The notes under the pieces were generated by a model. That model saw only the letters and a program-made list of their open reading frames with translations. It did no database searches and was not told the origin of the DNA. This document shows, one piece after another, positions 28,457 to 36,944 of a DNA stretch of 64,000 bases. The stretch lies in contig NZ_LR134355.1 in NCBI RefSeq assembly GCF_900637205.1, forward strand, positions 5,146,001 to 5,210,000, written 5' to 3'. Origin of the DNA: Mycolicibacterium chitae (GTDB taxonomy: Bacteria; Actinomycetota; Actinomycetes; Mycobacteriales; Mycobacteriaceae). Position 1 is the stretch's first letter, and every line of letters begins with the position of its first letter. A program made the translations under genes and the position numbers.

Positions 28457-29751
28457 CGCGTCGCCGCCGGCGTGAACTCGATGTGCAGTTCGGTCAAACC
28501 GCGCAGCAGGAAGGTCGGGTCGTAGGCGTAGCGACGGTCGCCAGCCGGGCCGTGGAACTCCTCGTCGATCCGAATGTCGCTCATGCGCTCCAACATACGA
28601 CGCACGGTGATCTGCCCCTCCACCCGCGCCAACGGCGCGCCGGCGCAGGTGTGGATGCCGCGGCCGAACGCGATGTGTTCGCGCACGTTCTTGCGGTCCG
28701 GCCGGAACTCGTGGGGATCCTCGAACTTGCGCGGGTCCCGGTTGGCCGCCCCCAAGCACAGCATCACGATGGTGCCGGCCTTGAGGTGTACCCCGCCGAG
28801 CGTGGTGCTCTTGCGGACCAACCGGAAATCGATCTTCGTCGGGGAGTGCATCCGGAGCGACTCTTCGATGAATGTTGGTATCCGGTCCGGGTTTTCGCGC
28901 AGCAGCTGCTGGTAGTCCGGTCGATCGCCCAGGCCCTGGACCGCGGCGCTGAGCAGCTTCGTGACGGTCTCCTGCCCGGCGGCGAACAGGAACGTCGCGG
29001 GCTTGACGACCTCCAGCAATTCCGGGGTCGAACCGTCGGGATACACCGCGGTGGCCATCCCGGACAGCACGTCCTCGCGGGGTTCGCGGCGGCGCTCGGC
29101 CAGGTATCCGGCGAACTTGTCGTCCAGGTACTGCAGCGGGTCCAGCCCCACCGGCTCGCCGTCGAGGGCGCCCACCCGGGTGCCGCCGGGCTGCTCGGCA
29201 CCCAACGCGGCGAGGAACTCCGGACGGTCCTCGTCGGGCACCCCGAGCAGGTCGATGATCGCCGAGGTCGCGAACGGCTTGGCGTACTCGGATAGGAACT
29301 CGCACTTACCATCTGCGCCGGAGGGATCCATGATGTGGTCGAGCTGGCTGTCCACCAGCTGCCACATGTACTCCTCGTTCTCCTTGAGCCGCCGCGGCGT
29401 CAGCAGCTTGTTGAGCAACGACCGCGCCCGCTCGTGGGCCGGCGGATCCATGACCACCATGTGCTCGTGGATGGGGAACAGATGGCGGTGCGCCTCGATC
29501 TGTTCGCTGATGTCGTCGCCCTCGGGTTCGAACGGCAGCGGGGGGAACGGGCCGCCGATGGCGTTGACCGCGGAGAACGAATCGTGGTCCTTGAAGGCGG
29601 CCATCACCTCCTGGTACCCGGTGACGGCGACGACGCCGTAGTGCGGCTCGCGGAATACCGGTCCCTGTTCGCGCAGGTAGTCCCAGTAGGCGTAGGGGTC
29701 CTGACTGATCTCGGGATCGGAGAAATAGTCGACGGAGGCGAGGTCGGTCAT
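28453..29751 (-). CDS. Cytochrome P450
   Basis: A 432-residue bacterial class I P450. It has the I-helix oxygen-binding motif FAAGQETV (usually AGxxT), ExxR in EESLRMHSP, and the heme loop FGRGIHTCAGAPLAR with its cysteine ligand. The ATG at 29751 gives the expected N-terminus. The ferredoxin gene just upstream (50 bp) and the SDR just downstream make a complete hydroxylation/oxidation unit; a ferredoxin reductase is not adjacent. Transcription probably starts near the TetR-type operator at about 30040. Confidence 0.94.
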   Translation of the reverse strand: MTDLASVDYFSDPEISQDPYAYWDYLREQGPVFREPHYGVVAVTGYQEVMAAFKDHDSFSAVNAIGGPFPPLPFEPEGDDISEQIEAHRHLFPIHEHMVVMDPPAHERARSLLNKLLTPRRLKENEEYMWQLVDSQLDHIMDPSGADGKCEFLSEYAKPFATSAIIDLLGVPDEDRPEFLAALGAEQPGGTRVGALDGEPVGLDPLQYLDDKFAGYLAERRREPREDVLSGMATAVYPDGSTPELLEVVKPATFLFAAGQETVTKLLSAAVQGLGDRPDYQQLLRENPDRIPTFIEESLRMHSPTKIDFRLVRKSTTLGGVHLKAGTIVMLCLGAANRDPRKFEDPHEFRPDRKNVREHIAFGRGIHTCAGAPLARVEGQITVRRMLERMSDIRIDEEFHGPAGDRRYAYDPTFLLRGLTELHIEFTPAATR

Positions 29752-29800
29752 GGGTGGGCCGTCCTTTCGGCGAGGGTGCGGGGGCTGACGAGGGGGCGGT

Positions 29801-30016
29801 TCACTGCTCTTCGGTGATCGTGATCGCCCCGCGCGGACAGGCGTCGACGGCGGCGCGGACCTGGTCCCAGTACTGTCCCGGCGGCCGTTCGACGCAGGTG
29901 GCGACGTCGTCGTCGGTGAGGTCGAAGATCTCGGGTGCGGTCTCGATGCACAGTGCGTGACCTTCACACAGCTGCGGATCGACCCACACTCGCAGTGTGC
30001 AAGCGCCCACGGTCAT
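29801..30016 (-). CDS. Ferredoxin (3Fe-4S or 4Fe-4S) partner of P450
   Basis: A 71-residue ferredoxin. The cluster motif CEGHALCIETAPEIF has His where a fourth Cys would be in a 4Fe-4S site, and a final ACPRGAI follows, typical of mycobacterial P450 ferredoxins carrying a 3Fe-4S cluster. The ATG at 30016 is preceded by GGAGAC, and longer in-frame starts run into the operator. It donates electrons to the P450 encoded just downstream. Confidence 0.92.
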   Translation of the reverse strand: MTVGACTLRVWVDPQLCEGHALCIETAPEIFDLTDDDVATCVERPPGQYWDQVRAAVDACPRGAITITEEQ

Positions 30017-30037
30017 GTCTCCTCCACGGCTCAACAC

Positions 30038-30053
30038 TGATCGATCGATCAAA
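30038..30053. promoter_or_regulatory. TetR-type operator site 1
   Basis: TGATCGATCGATCAAA lies 21 bp upstream of the ferredoxin start and about 70 bp upstream of the TetR gene. The same core recurs twice on the far side of the TetR gene. It probably controls the divergent P450 operon and the regulator itself. Confidence 0.55.
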
Positions 30054-30125
30054 CTGTTAGAATGCGCCATGCCTATCACGGCGTCGGACGGACGGTCAAG
30101 CATGCTCGCGACGGAAGCCCGCTGA

Positions 30126-30719
30126 ATGCCGGCACCCCGCAAGACCAAATCCGCGGACAACGGTGCGCGGCAACGGCTCATCGAGGCCACCGCCAAGGTG
30201 ATGCGCGAGGAGGGCTACGCCGCCGCCACCTCGCGGCGGGTGGCCACCGAGGCCGGCGTCAAGCAGGCGCTGGTCTATTACTACTTCCCCACCATGGACG
30301 ACCTGTACGTCGAGGTCCTGCGCGCCGGGGCCGAGGTGTCCCTGGCCAACATGCGCGCGACACTGACCGACAACGATCCGCTGCGCACCCTGTGGCTGAT
30401 CAACAGCGATCTCCGGATGACCGGGTTGAACACCGAGTTCATGGCGCTCGCCAACCACCGCAAGGCCATTCGCGCCGAGCTCAAGTCCTACGCGGAACGG
30501 GTGCGCGATATCGAGACCGCCGCCGTCACCGTCGCCCTGCGTGCCGCGGGTATGGACCTCGAGGAATACCCGCCGGCGGCGGTGTCGATGATCATCGCCC
30601 AGATCGCCCGCAGCCTCTGCAACGAGAGCGCCGTCGGGGTCACCTTGGGCCACGAGGAACTGCGCGCGTTCATGAAGCGCCAGCTCGACCTGTTCGCCGG
30701 CCCGTCCCCCAGCCCCTGA
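30126..30719 (+). CDS. TetR family transcriptional regulator
   Basis: A 197-residue TetR protein. The N-terminal HTH is visible as AATSRRVATEAGVKQALVYYYFPTMDDLYVEVL at about 35-70, followed by a helical ligand-binding domain. It is divergent from the ferredoxin-P450-SDR operon and followed by a mycofactocin-type SDR. Operator-like GATCGATC sites flank the gene on both sides, suggesting it represses both neighbouring transcription units and responds to their substrate. Confidence 0.9.
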   Translation: MPAPRKTKSADNGARQRLIEATAKVMREEGYAAATSRRVATEAGVKQALVYYYFPTMDDLYVEVLRAGAEVSLANMRATLTDNDPLRTLWLINSDLRMTGLNTEFMALANHRKAIRAELKSYAERVRDIETAAVTVALRAAGMDLEEYPPAAVSMIIAQIARSLCNESAVGVTLGHEELRAFMKRQLDLFAGPSPSP

Positions 30720-30762
30720 ACCACCAGGGCTGTCGCCGGCATTCGCGGGCAACTGGTTGACA

Positions 30763-30803
30763 GGTCGGTCGATCAGTGCCACGCTCCTGATCGATCGACC
30801 AAA
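30763..30803. promoter_or_regulatory. TetR-type operator sites 2 and 3
   Basis: GGTCGGTCGATCA (30763-30775) and TGATCGATCGACC (30788-30800) form an inverted pair matching at 12 of 13 positions, separated by 12 bp. The second is followed by AAAAT. Both share the core of the site at 30038. They lie about 70-110 bp before the SDR start at 30871. Confidence 0.55.
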
Positions 30804-30870
30804 ATGGGTCGGACATTCACACGCCGGTCGGGCGATTGCTTGCAGGCGTCGCAGAGAATTGAGGTGAGTC

Positions 30871-31710
30871 ATGGGCGGACGGGTAGAAGGCAAGGTTGCA
30901 TTCATCACCGGTGCGGCGCGTGGGCAGGGGCGTAGTCACGCGGTGCGCCTGGCCGAGGAAGGCGCCGACATCATCGCGATCGATGTGTGTCGACAGATCA
31001 GCAGCGAGAGCCAGATTCCCGCGGCCACGCCCGACGATCTCGCCGAAACCGCCGATCTGGTCAAGGATCTCGGCCGCCGCATCGTCACCGCCGAGGTCGA
31101 TGTGCGTGACTACGACGCGGTGAAGGACACCGTCGACAGCGGCGTCGAACAGCTGGGCCGGCTCGACATCGTCGTCGCCAACGCCGGCATCGGCAACGGT
31201 GGCGACACCCTGGACAAGACCAAGCAAGAAGACTGGGACGACATGATCGACGTCAACCTGTCCGGCGTCTGGAAGTCCGTCAAAGCCGCAGTGCCGCACC
31301 TGCTCTCGGGTGGCAACGGCGGTTCGATCATCCTCACCAGCTCGGTCGGCGGCCTCAAGCCGTACCCGCACACCGGCCACTACATCGCCGCCAAGCACGG
31401 CGTCATCGGCCTGATGCGCACCTTCGCCGTCGAACTCGGCCAGCACTCCATCCGAGTCAACGCCGTGTGCCCCACCAACGTGAACACCCCGCTGTTCATG
31501 AACGAGGGCACCATGAAGCTGTTCCGCCCCGACCTGGAGAACCCGGGCCCCGAGGACCTCAAGGTGGCCGCCCAGTTCATGCACGTGCTGCCGGTCGGGT
31601 GGGTCGAACCCGTCGACATCAGCAACGCGGTGCTGTTCCTGGCCTCCGACGAGGCCCGCTACATCACCGGCCTGCCGGTCACGGTCGACGCCGGCAGCAT
31701 GCTGAAGTGA
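30871..31710 (+). CDS. Mycofactocin-type SDR oxidoreductase
   Basis: A 279-residue SDR with the long insertion after the first strand (AIDVCRQ...TPDDLAETADLVKDLGRR) that marks the mycofactocin-coupled, carveol-dehydrogenase-like subfamily, whose NAD(H) is tightly bound. Also visible are TGAARGQGRSHA, VANAGIGNGG, S/Y/K in TSSVGGLK...YIAAKHGVIG, and the C-terminal ITGLPVTVDAGSMLK. The ATG follows GAGGTGAGTC. It is followed after 16 bp by an F420-type oxidoreductase; the two probably act on an alcohol from P450 chemistry. Confidence 0.9.
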   Translation: MGGRVEGKVAFITGAARGQGRSHAVRLAEEGADIIAIDVCRQISSESQIPAATPDDLAETADLVKDLGRRIVTAEVDVRDYDAVKDTVDSGVEQLGRLDIVVANAGIGNGGDTLDKTKQEDWDDMIDVNLSGVWKSVKAAVPHLLSGGNGGSIILTSSVGGLKPYPHTGHYIAAKHGVIGLMRTFAVELGQHSIRVNAVCPTNVNTPLFMNEGTMKLFRPDLENPGPEDLKVAAQFMHVLPVGWVEPVDISNAVLFLASDEARYITGLPVTVDAGSMLK

Positions 31711-31726
31711 CGAGGGCCGGCACCGC

Positions 31727-32647
31727 GTGAAACTCGCCTTCAGCCTGCCGCACATGTTGCGGCTCAAGGCAATGACCCAGCCCTGGGAAGCATCCGTGAC
31801 CGGTGCCGATCAGACCCGCATGGCCCGTTGCGCCGACGAGTGGGGCTACGACATGATCGCGGTGCCGGAACACTTCATCATCCCGACCGAGCACCTCGAG
31901 CTGTCCGGTCCGCATTATCTGCAGTCCACCGTCGCGCAGGCCTACCTTGCCGGGGCGACCAGCCGGATCATGCTCAACTCCTGCATCACCGTGCTGCCGC
32001 TGCAACATCCGATCGTCCTGGCCAAGACCCTGGCCACGGCCGACTGGATGAGCAGCGGCCGCATGATGGTCACCTTCGGGGTCGGTTGGCTCAAGGGCGA
32101 GTTCGACCTGCTCGGGGTGCCGTTTCACGAACGCGGCCGCATCGCCGACGAGTACCTGGCCGCCATCGTGGAGCTGTGGACCAGCGAGACCCCGCGCTTC
32201 GAGGGCAAGTACGTGTCCTTCGACGACGTGGCGTTCGAGCCGAAACCGGTTCAGCAGCCGCATCTGCCGATCTGGATCGGCGGCGACGCCGACGCCGCGT
32301 TGCGCCGGGCGGCGAAGTACGCCTCCGGCTGGTGGTCGTTCCTGACCCCGCCGGATCAGCTCGCCGAGCGGCTCGACTTCATCAAGTCCCAACCCGAGTA
32401 CGACGGTCGGCCCTTCGACGTCGTGCACGGGCTGGGCACCACCCGGGTCGGGGAAGGTCATGCGGTGCAAGACGATCCGCACGGGCGTCCCGGTATGAGC
32501 GCGGCGGAGATCGTCGACCGGCTCAGTTGGCTCGGCGAGCAGGGAGTCACCGTCAGCGCGGTGCCCATCCCGCCGGTGCGCGGCGTCGACGAGTATCTGG
32601 ATTACGCGCAGTGGGTGATCGAGGAGATCAAGCCGCAGGTGCCGTAG
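31727..32647 (+). CDS. LLM-class F420-dependent oxidoreductase
   Basis: A 306-residue luciferase-like monooxygenase fold protein: KLAFSLPH start, AVPEHF loop, PLQHPIVLAKTLATADWMSSGRMMVTFGVGWLKGEFD, PIWIGGDADAALRRAA. This is the pattern of the TIGR03619 mycobacterial F420-type family. It begins with GTG at 31727, 16 bp after the SDR, so the pair is probably an operon. The substrate is unknown; flavin F420 rather than FMN is inferred from the subfamily. Confidence 0.87.
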   Translation: MKLAFSLPHMLRLKAMTQPWEASVTGADQTRMARCADEWGYDMIAVPEHFIIPTEHLELSGPHYLQSTVAQAYLAGATSRIMLNSCITVLPLQHPIVLAKTLATADWMSSGRMMVTFGVGWLKGEFDLLGVPFHERGRIADEYLAAIVELWTSETPRFEGKYVSFDDVAFEPKPVQQPHLPIWIGGDADAALRRAAKYASGWWSFLTPPDQLAERLDFIKSQPEYDGRPFDVVHGLGTTRVGEGHAVQDDPHGRPGMSAAEIVDRLSWLGEQGVTVSAVPIPPVRGVDEYLDYAQWVIEEIKPQVP

Positions 32648-32660
32648 CCGCATACCTGCG

Positions 32661-33323
32661 CTACTGCTCCTCCGGGCGGGGGGCGGCCCGCTGCTCGAGC
32701 CAGCCGGCCAAGGAACGCCCCGCCTCCAGCACGTGCCGTTCGGCGATCACTCGGGCCCGTTCGGCATCCTTGTCGGCCAGCGCGTCGAGGAGTTCCTCGT
32801 GCTCGTCCAGCGAATGGTTCTCGTGCTCGGGAAACAGCGTGAGGAAGTTCGACGGCACAACGCGGGCGGCTTGACGGATCTGGGTGAGCAGGCGCGGTGA
32901 GTGCGCAGCGCGGTGGATCTCTTGGTGGAAGCGCCAATTCGCTTCGCCGATGGTGTCGTCGCCGGCGCGCGACGCCACATCGGCGGCCAGAGAGCGCAGT
33001 TCGGCCAATTCGTCTGCGGTGATTCGTTCGGCCGCCCACGCTGCCGCCTGGCCGGTGAGGACGCCCAGGATGGTGAACGAGTCCATCACGTCGTCGACGT
33101 TGGCGCCGATCACGGTGATACCGCTGCGCGGCGCGATCTTGACCAGGCCCTCGAAGGACAGTTCCAGCAGTGCCTCGCGCACCGGGGTGCGACTGGTGGC
33201 GAATTCCTCGGTGATCGAGTCGAGGTCGATCCGCGTACCGGCTGCCATCGCACCGGTCAGGATTCGGTCCCTGAGCTCGCGGGCGGCGCGTTCTCGCACC
33301 GTCCCGGAGATGTCCATCGCCAT
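32661..33323 (-). CDS. GntR family regulator (FCD domain)
   Basis: A 220-residue FadR-like GntR regulator. The winged helix is at about 10-75 (RELRDRILTGAMAAGTRIDLDSITEEFATSRTPVREALLELSFEGL), then an all-helical FCD ligand domain containing the metal-binding-type histidines in FHQEIHRAAHS. It is divergent from the DszA-like operon at 33391, with a palindrome between them, so it probably represses that operon in the absence of its acid or CoA substrate. Start ATG at 33323, or 33317. Confidence 0.9.
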   Translation of the reverse strand: MAMDISGTVRERAARELRDRILTGAMAAGTRIDLDSITEEFATSRTPVREALLELSFEGLVKIAPRSGITVIGANVDDVMDSFTILGVLTGQAAAWAAERITADELAELRSLAADVASRAGDDTIGEANWRFHQEIHRAAHSPRLLTQIRQAARVVPSNFLTLFPEHENHSLDEHEELLDALADKDAERARVIAERHVLEAGRSLAGWLEQRAAPRPEEQ

Positions 33324-33360
33324 GGACGCACTCTACCGCCCACCAGATCAAGCATTTGAA

Positions 33361-33376
33361 ATCTGATGTATCAGAT
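33361..33376. promoter_or_regulatory. Candidate GntR operator
   Basis: ATCTGATGTATCAGAT has perfect 6-bp arms with a 4-bp centre. It lies in the 67-bp divergent spacer between the GntR gene and the DszA-like gene, 15 bp before the latter's start. It is well placed to regulate both. Confidence 0.5.
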
Positions 33377-33390
33377 GTTAGGTTCCAGCT

Positions 33391-34761
33391 ATGGGTCAGA
33401 AGCGAACCGACCAGATGTCCTTGGTCGCATTCATGCAGGCGGGCAATGCCTCGGTGTACTCGGGATCGTGGCGCCATCCGGCGACCGAGCATGGCTATCT
33501 GGATGCGGCGTACTACGCCAAGGTGGGTCGACAGCTCGAGGAGGGCTGCTTCGATCTGATGTTCTTCGACGACCGGTTGGCGATGCCGGGCATCTACGGC
33601 CGGTCCGTGGCCGAGGCGGTGCGCTACGGCGCGCGGCCGGTCAAGCTCGACCTGTCGGTGGTGCTCGGCGTGCTGGCGGAAGCGACCTCGCACATCGGTC
33701 TGGGTGCCACCTACTCCACTACCTATTACGCGCCGTTCCACGTGGCCCGTACTTTCGCCACGCTCGACCACCTGTCCCGTGGCCGCGCCGCGTGGAACGT
33801 GGTCACCTCGGTCAACGACAGCGAGGCGCAGAACTTCGGGGTGCAAAGCCACCTCGGGCACGACGAGCGTTATGACCGCGCCGACGAGTTTCTGGAAGTG
33901 GTCTCCGGGCTATGGGAAAGCTGGGAGGACGAAGCCATCGTCGCCGACCGCGGGTCCGGCCAGTACGCCGACCCGACCAAGGTGCACGAACTGGGCCATG
34001 TCGGACAGTACTTCTCGGCGCGCGGCCCGCTGACCGTGCCGCGCACCCCACAGGGTCGCCCCCTCATCCTGCAAGCCGGCTCTTCGGGCAGAGGCCGCGA
34101 CTTCGCCTCGCGCTGGGCTGATTTGATCTTCACCGGCGATCCCGGCTTCGACGTCGCGCGTGCGCACTACGCCGATCAGAAGCAGCGCATCGCCGAGTCC
34201 GGACGAGATCCGCAGACGGTGCGGATCTGCCCGATGGCTTACGCCGTGATCGGCGAATCCGAATCCCACGCCAAGGAACGCGAGGCGATGTTCCTTGAGG
34301 ACCTGGTGCACCCGATGGCGTCGCTGACGCTGCTCTCGGAGCTGATGAACTACGACTTCGCCCAGCACGATCTGGACGATCCCATCACCGATGAGCTGAT
34401 GGCTCAGGCCTCGGGTATCCGCGGGCTGGTGCAGGGGCTGCGTGAGCACATCGGCGGAACGGTCCGGGTGCGCGACCTCGCCGCTCACCGTGCCACGCTG
34501 CTGCAGGGCCCGCGGTTCGTCGGCACCGGAGAGCAGGTGGCCGATCAGATGGCCGCCTGGTTCGAAGACGGTGCGTGCGACGGGTTCGTGCTGGCCGCCA
34601 CCCACATGCCGGGTTCGTTCGAGGACTTCGTACGAATGGTGGTGCCCGAGTTGCAGCGCCGCGGACTGTCCCGCACCGCCTACCGGGGCTCGACGCTGCG
34701 CGACCATCTCGGCTTGCCGCGTCCGGAGTCCACCCACCGCGGCACCGAGGTGGCCGTCTGA
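33391..34761 (+). CDS. FMN-dependent monooxygenase, NtaA/SnaA/DszA family
   Basis: A 456-residue luciferase-like flavin monooxygenase. Family motifs are TYSTTYYAPFHVARTFATLDHLSRGRAAWNVVTS, NFGVQSHLGHDERYDRADEFLEV, and LQAGSSGRGRDFASRWADLIF. These enzymes use reduced FMN supplied by a separate reductase to oxygenate S-, N- or C-substrates such as dibenzothiophene sulfone or nitrilotriacetate. The stop overlaps the start of the CoA-transferase (TGATG). The substrate is unknown. Confidence 0.9.
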   Translation: MGQKRTDQMSLVAFMQAGNASVYSGSWRHPATEHGYLDAAYYAKVGRQLEEGCFDLMFFDDRLAMPGIYGRSVAEAVRYGARPVKLDLSVVLGVLAEATSHIGLGATYSTTYYAPFHVARTFATLDHLSRGRAAWNVVTSVNDSEAQNFGVQSHLGHDERYDRADEFLEVVSGLWESWEDEAIVADRGSGQYADPTKVHELGHVGQYFSARGPLTVPRTPQGRPLILQAGSSGRGRDFASRWADLIFTGDPGFDVARAHYADQKQRIAESGRDPQTVRICPMAYAVIGESESHAKEREAMFLEDLVHPMASLTLLSELMNYDFAQHDLDDPITDELMAQASGIRGLVQGLREHIGGTVRVRDLAAHRATLLQGPRFVGTGEQVADQMAAWFEDGACDGFVLAATHMPGSFEDFVRMVVPELQRRGLSRTAYRGSTLRDHLGLPRPESTHRGTEVAV

Positions 34762-35969
34762 TGGCGAGTGCGACCACCGCGGGAATGCTCGACGGGATCC
34801 GAGTGCTCGACCTGGCCACGCTGGCCGCCGCACCACTGGTCGCCACCTATCTCGGTGAGTTCGGCGCCGACGTGATCAAGGTCGAGCAACCCCGACATGG
34901 CGACCCGATCCGCACCTGGGGCCACCAGCGCGACGGTGTCGGGCTGATGTGGAAGTCACTGTCGCGCAACAAGAAATCGATCACCCTGGATCTACGCCGC
35001 GAGGAGGGCCAGCAGCTGGTGCGCCGGCTCACCGAGCATGCCGACGTGGTGATCGTGAATACCCGACCGCAGACGTTGCGCAAGTGGGGCTTGGACCATG
35101 ACGCCCTGCGCACTGTCAACGAACGCATCATCATGTTGCACATCACCGGTTTCGGCCTGACGGGGCCCAAGAGTGAACGGCCCGGGTTCGGCACCCTCGG
35201 TGAAGCGATGAGCGGATTCGCGCACCTGACAGGTGAGGCCGACGGGCCGCCGACACTGCCCCCGTTCATGCTGGCCGACGGCGTGGCCTCACTCAACGCG
35301 GCCTACGCGGTGATGATGGCGCTCTACCACCGCGACGTGCACGGCGCGCCGGGCCAACTCATCGACGTCAACCTGATCGATCCGCTGGCCCGACTGCTGG
35401 AACAAAGCCTGCTCGGCTACGACCAGTTGGGCATCGTCGGGCAGCGGGCCGGTAACCGCTGGGACATCTCGGCGCCGCGCAACACCTACCGGACCGCCGA
35501 CGGGCGTTGGCTGGCAATGTCGGGCAGCTCGCCGGCGCTGGCGCTGCGGGTCTTTCGCGCGATTGGGCGCGAGGACCTGGTCTCCGATGCCGACTTCTCC
35601 GATCCGCAGCGCCGCTTGGCGCGGGCGGCCGAGGTCGACGCGGTGGTGGCCGAATGGGTGTCCGGGCAGACGCTTTCGGATGCCATGGCGGTGTTCGACG
35701 ACCACGAGGTGGCCGCCGCACCGGTGTACGACGTGCGCGGGCTCCGCGAAGACGAACAACTCGCGCACCGCGAGGTTTTCGTCTCGGTGGACGACGACGA
35801 ACTCGGCGCCATGACGGTGCAGGCCCCCGTCCCCAGGTTCTCCGGCGCCGAGCCCCGGGTCGAGGCCCTGGGGCCGCGGCTGGGGCAGCACAACACCGAG
35901 GTCTACGGCCAACTTCTCGGTTTGACGCCCGCGGATCTGGATCAGTTGCGCGCCGACGGCGTGCTCTGA
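34761..35969 (+). CDS. Family III CoA-transferase (CaiB/BaiF)
   Basis: A 402-residue class III CoA-transferase. It has LDGIRVLDLATLAAAPLVATYLGEFGADVIKVEQP at the N-terminus, NKKSITLDLR, and PFMLADGVASLNAAYAVMMALYHRD carrying the catalytic-type aspartate. The ATG overlaps the monooxygenase stop, so the genes are coupled. It would activate a carboxylic acid product as its CoA thioester for the lyase encoded next. Confidence 0.9.
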   Translation: MASATTAGMLDGIRVLDLATLAAAPLVATYLGEFGADVIKVEQPRHGDPIRTWGHQRDGVGLMWKSLSRNKKSITLDLRREEGQQLVRRLTEHADVVIVNTRPQTLRKWGLDHDALRTVNERIIMLHITGFGLTGPKSERPGFGTLGEAMSGFAHLTGEADGPPTLPPFMLADGVASLNAAYAVMMALYHRDVHGAPGQLIDVNLIDPLARLLEQSLLGYDQLGIVGQRAGNRWDISAPRNTYRTADGRWLAMSGSSPALALRVFRAIGREDLVSDADFSDPQRRLARAAEVDAVVAEWVSGQTLSDAMAVFDDHEVAAAPVYDVRGLREDEQLAHREVFVSVDDDELGAMTVQAPVPRFSGAEPRVEALGPRLGQHNTEVYGQLLGLTPADLDQLRADGVL

Positions 35970-36017
35970 CCCCTTTGACTCTGACATCTTCATCTATGAC
36001 ACAAAGGAATTCACCCG

Positions 36018-36944
36018 ATGACTGAACTGCTCCGTCGCTCCGAACTGGCCCTGCCGGCCTGCAATGACCACATGTTCGCCAAAGGCGTCAGCTGCGGGGC
36101 AGACCTGGTGTTCCTCGATCTCGAGGACGCCACCCCGGTGGGGCTTAAGGTCGAGTCTCGCGCCAAGGCGATCCGCGCGTTGACCGAACTCGACTGGGGC
36201 CGCACCGCTCGGGCAGTGCGGATCAACGCCCTGGACACCCCGTGGTGCCACGACGACATCATCGAGGTGGTCACGCACGCCGGCGCCCAACTCGACACCC
36301 TCGTGATACCGAAAGTCCGTACCGCCCGGGAACTCTGGTGGGTGGATGTGTTGCTCACCCAGTTGGAGGAGAAACTGGGCCTGAGCCGCAGAATCCGCCT
36401 GGAGGTACTGATCGAGGAAGTCGAGGGCTTGGCCAACGCCGAGGAGATCGTGCGGTCCAGTTCGCGCCTGGACGCGGTGATCTTCGGGGTCGGCGACTTC
36501 TCGTTGTCCCAGGGTGCGCGGGTGGACACCAACTTTGTGCCCATCACGGACTACCCCGGTGACTTCTGGGCGTATGCCCGCAACAAGATCATGGTTGCCG
36601 CGCGCATCGCCGGCATCGATGCCATCGACTCGCCCTACCCGGATTACGCCGACGTGGCCGGATACGAGGCCGAGGCACGCCGATCCTCGCTCTACGGCTA
36701 CACCGGCAAGTGGGCCATCCATCCCAGCCAGGTACCGATCGCCAACGAGGTCTTCGCACCGACGCCCGAGGAGATTGCGTTGGCGCAACGCAACATCGAG
36801 GCCTACCGCGCGGCCGAGGCCGCGGGGCGCGGCGCCACCGGCGTCGACGGCGTGCTGGTGGATGCCGCGCACGTCAAGAAGGCCGAAGAAGTCCTGGCCC
36901 GTGCCGCGCTGATCGATGGTCAGCTGGTCCCGGTCGACGGATAG
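36018..36944 (+). CDS. CitE/HpcH-like lyase
   Basis: A 308-residue HpcH/HpaI-CitE TIM-barrel protein. It has GADLVFLDLEDA (acid Mg ligands), ARAVRINALDTPW (CoA/phosphate Arg), LEVLIEEVEGLANAEEI (acidic ligand) and VIFGVGDFSLSQG. This family includes citramalyl-CoA, malyl-CoA and HMG-type lyases. After a CoA-transferase it probably cleaves a beta-hydroxyacyl-CoA. AAAGGA precedes the ATG. The 3' end overlaps the end of metE on the opposite strand by 25 bp. Confidence 0.88.
   Translation: MTELLRRSELALPACNDHMFAKGVSCGADLVFLDLEDATPVGLKVESRAKAIRALTELDWGRTARAVRINALDTPWCHDDIIEVVTHAGAQLDTLVIPKVRTARELWWVDVLLTQLEEKLGLSRRIRLEVLIEEVEGLANAEEIVRSSSRLDAVIFGVGDFSLSQGARVDTNFVPITDYPGDFWAYARNKIMVAARIAGIDAIDSPYPDYADVAGYEAEARRSSLYGYTGKWAIHPSQVPIANEVFAPTPEEIALAQRNIEAYRAAEAAGRGATGVDGVLVDAAHVKKAEEVLARAALIDGQLVPVDG

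Noticed and set aside
30038..30803. GATC-rich repeats as a CRISPR or iteron array
   Set aside because: Only three imperfect copies at promoter positions around a TetR gene; an operator interpretation is simpler.
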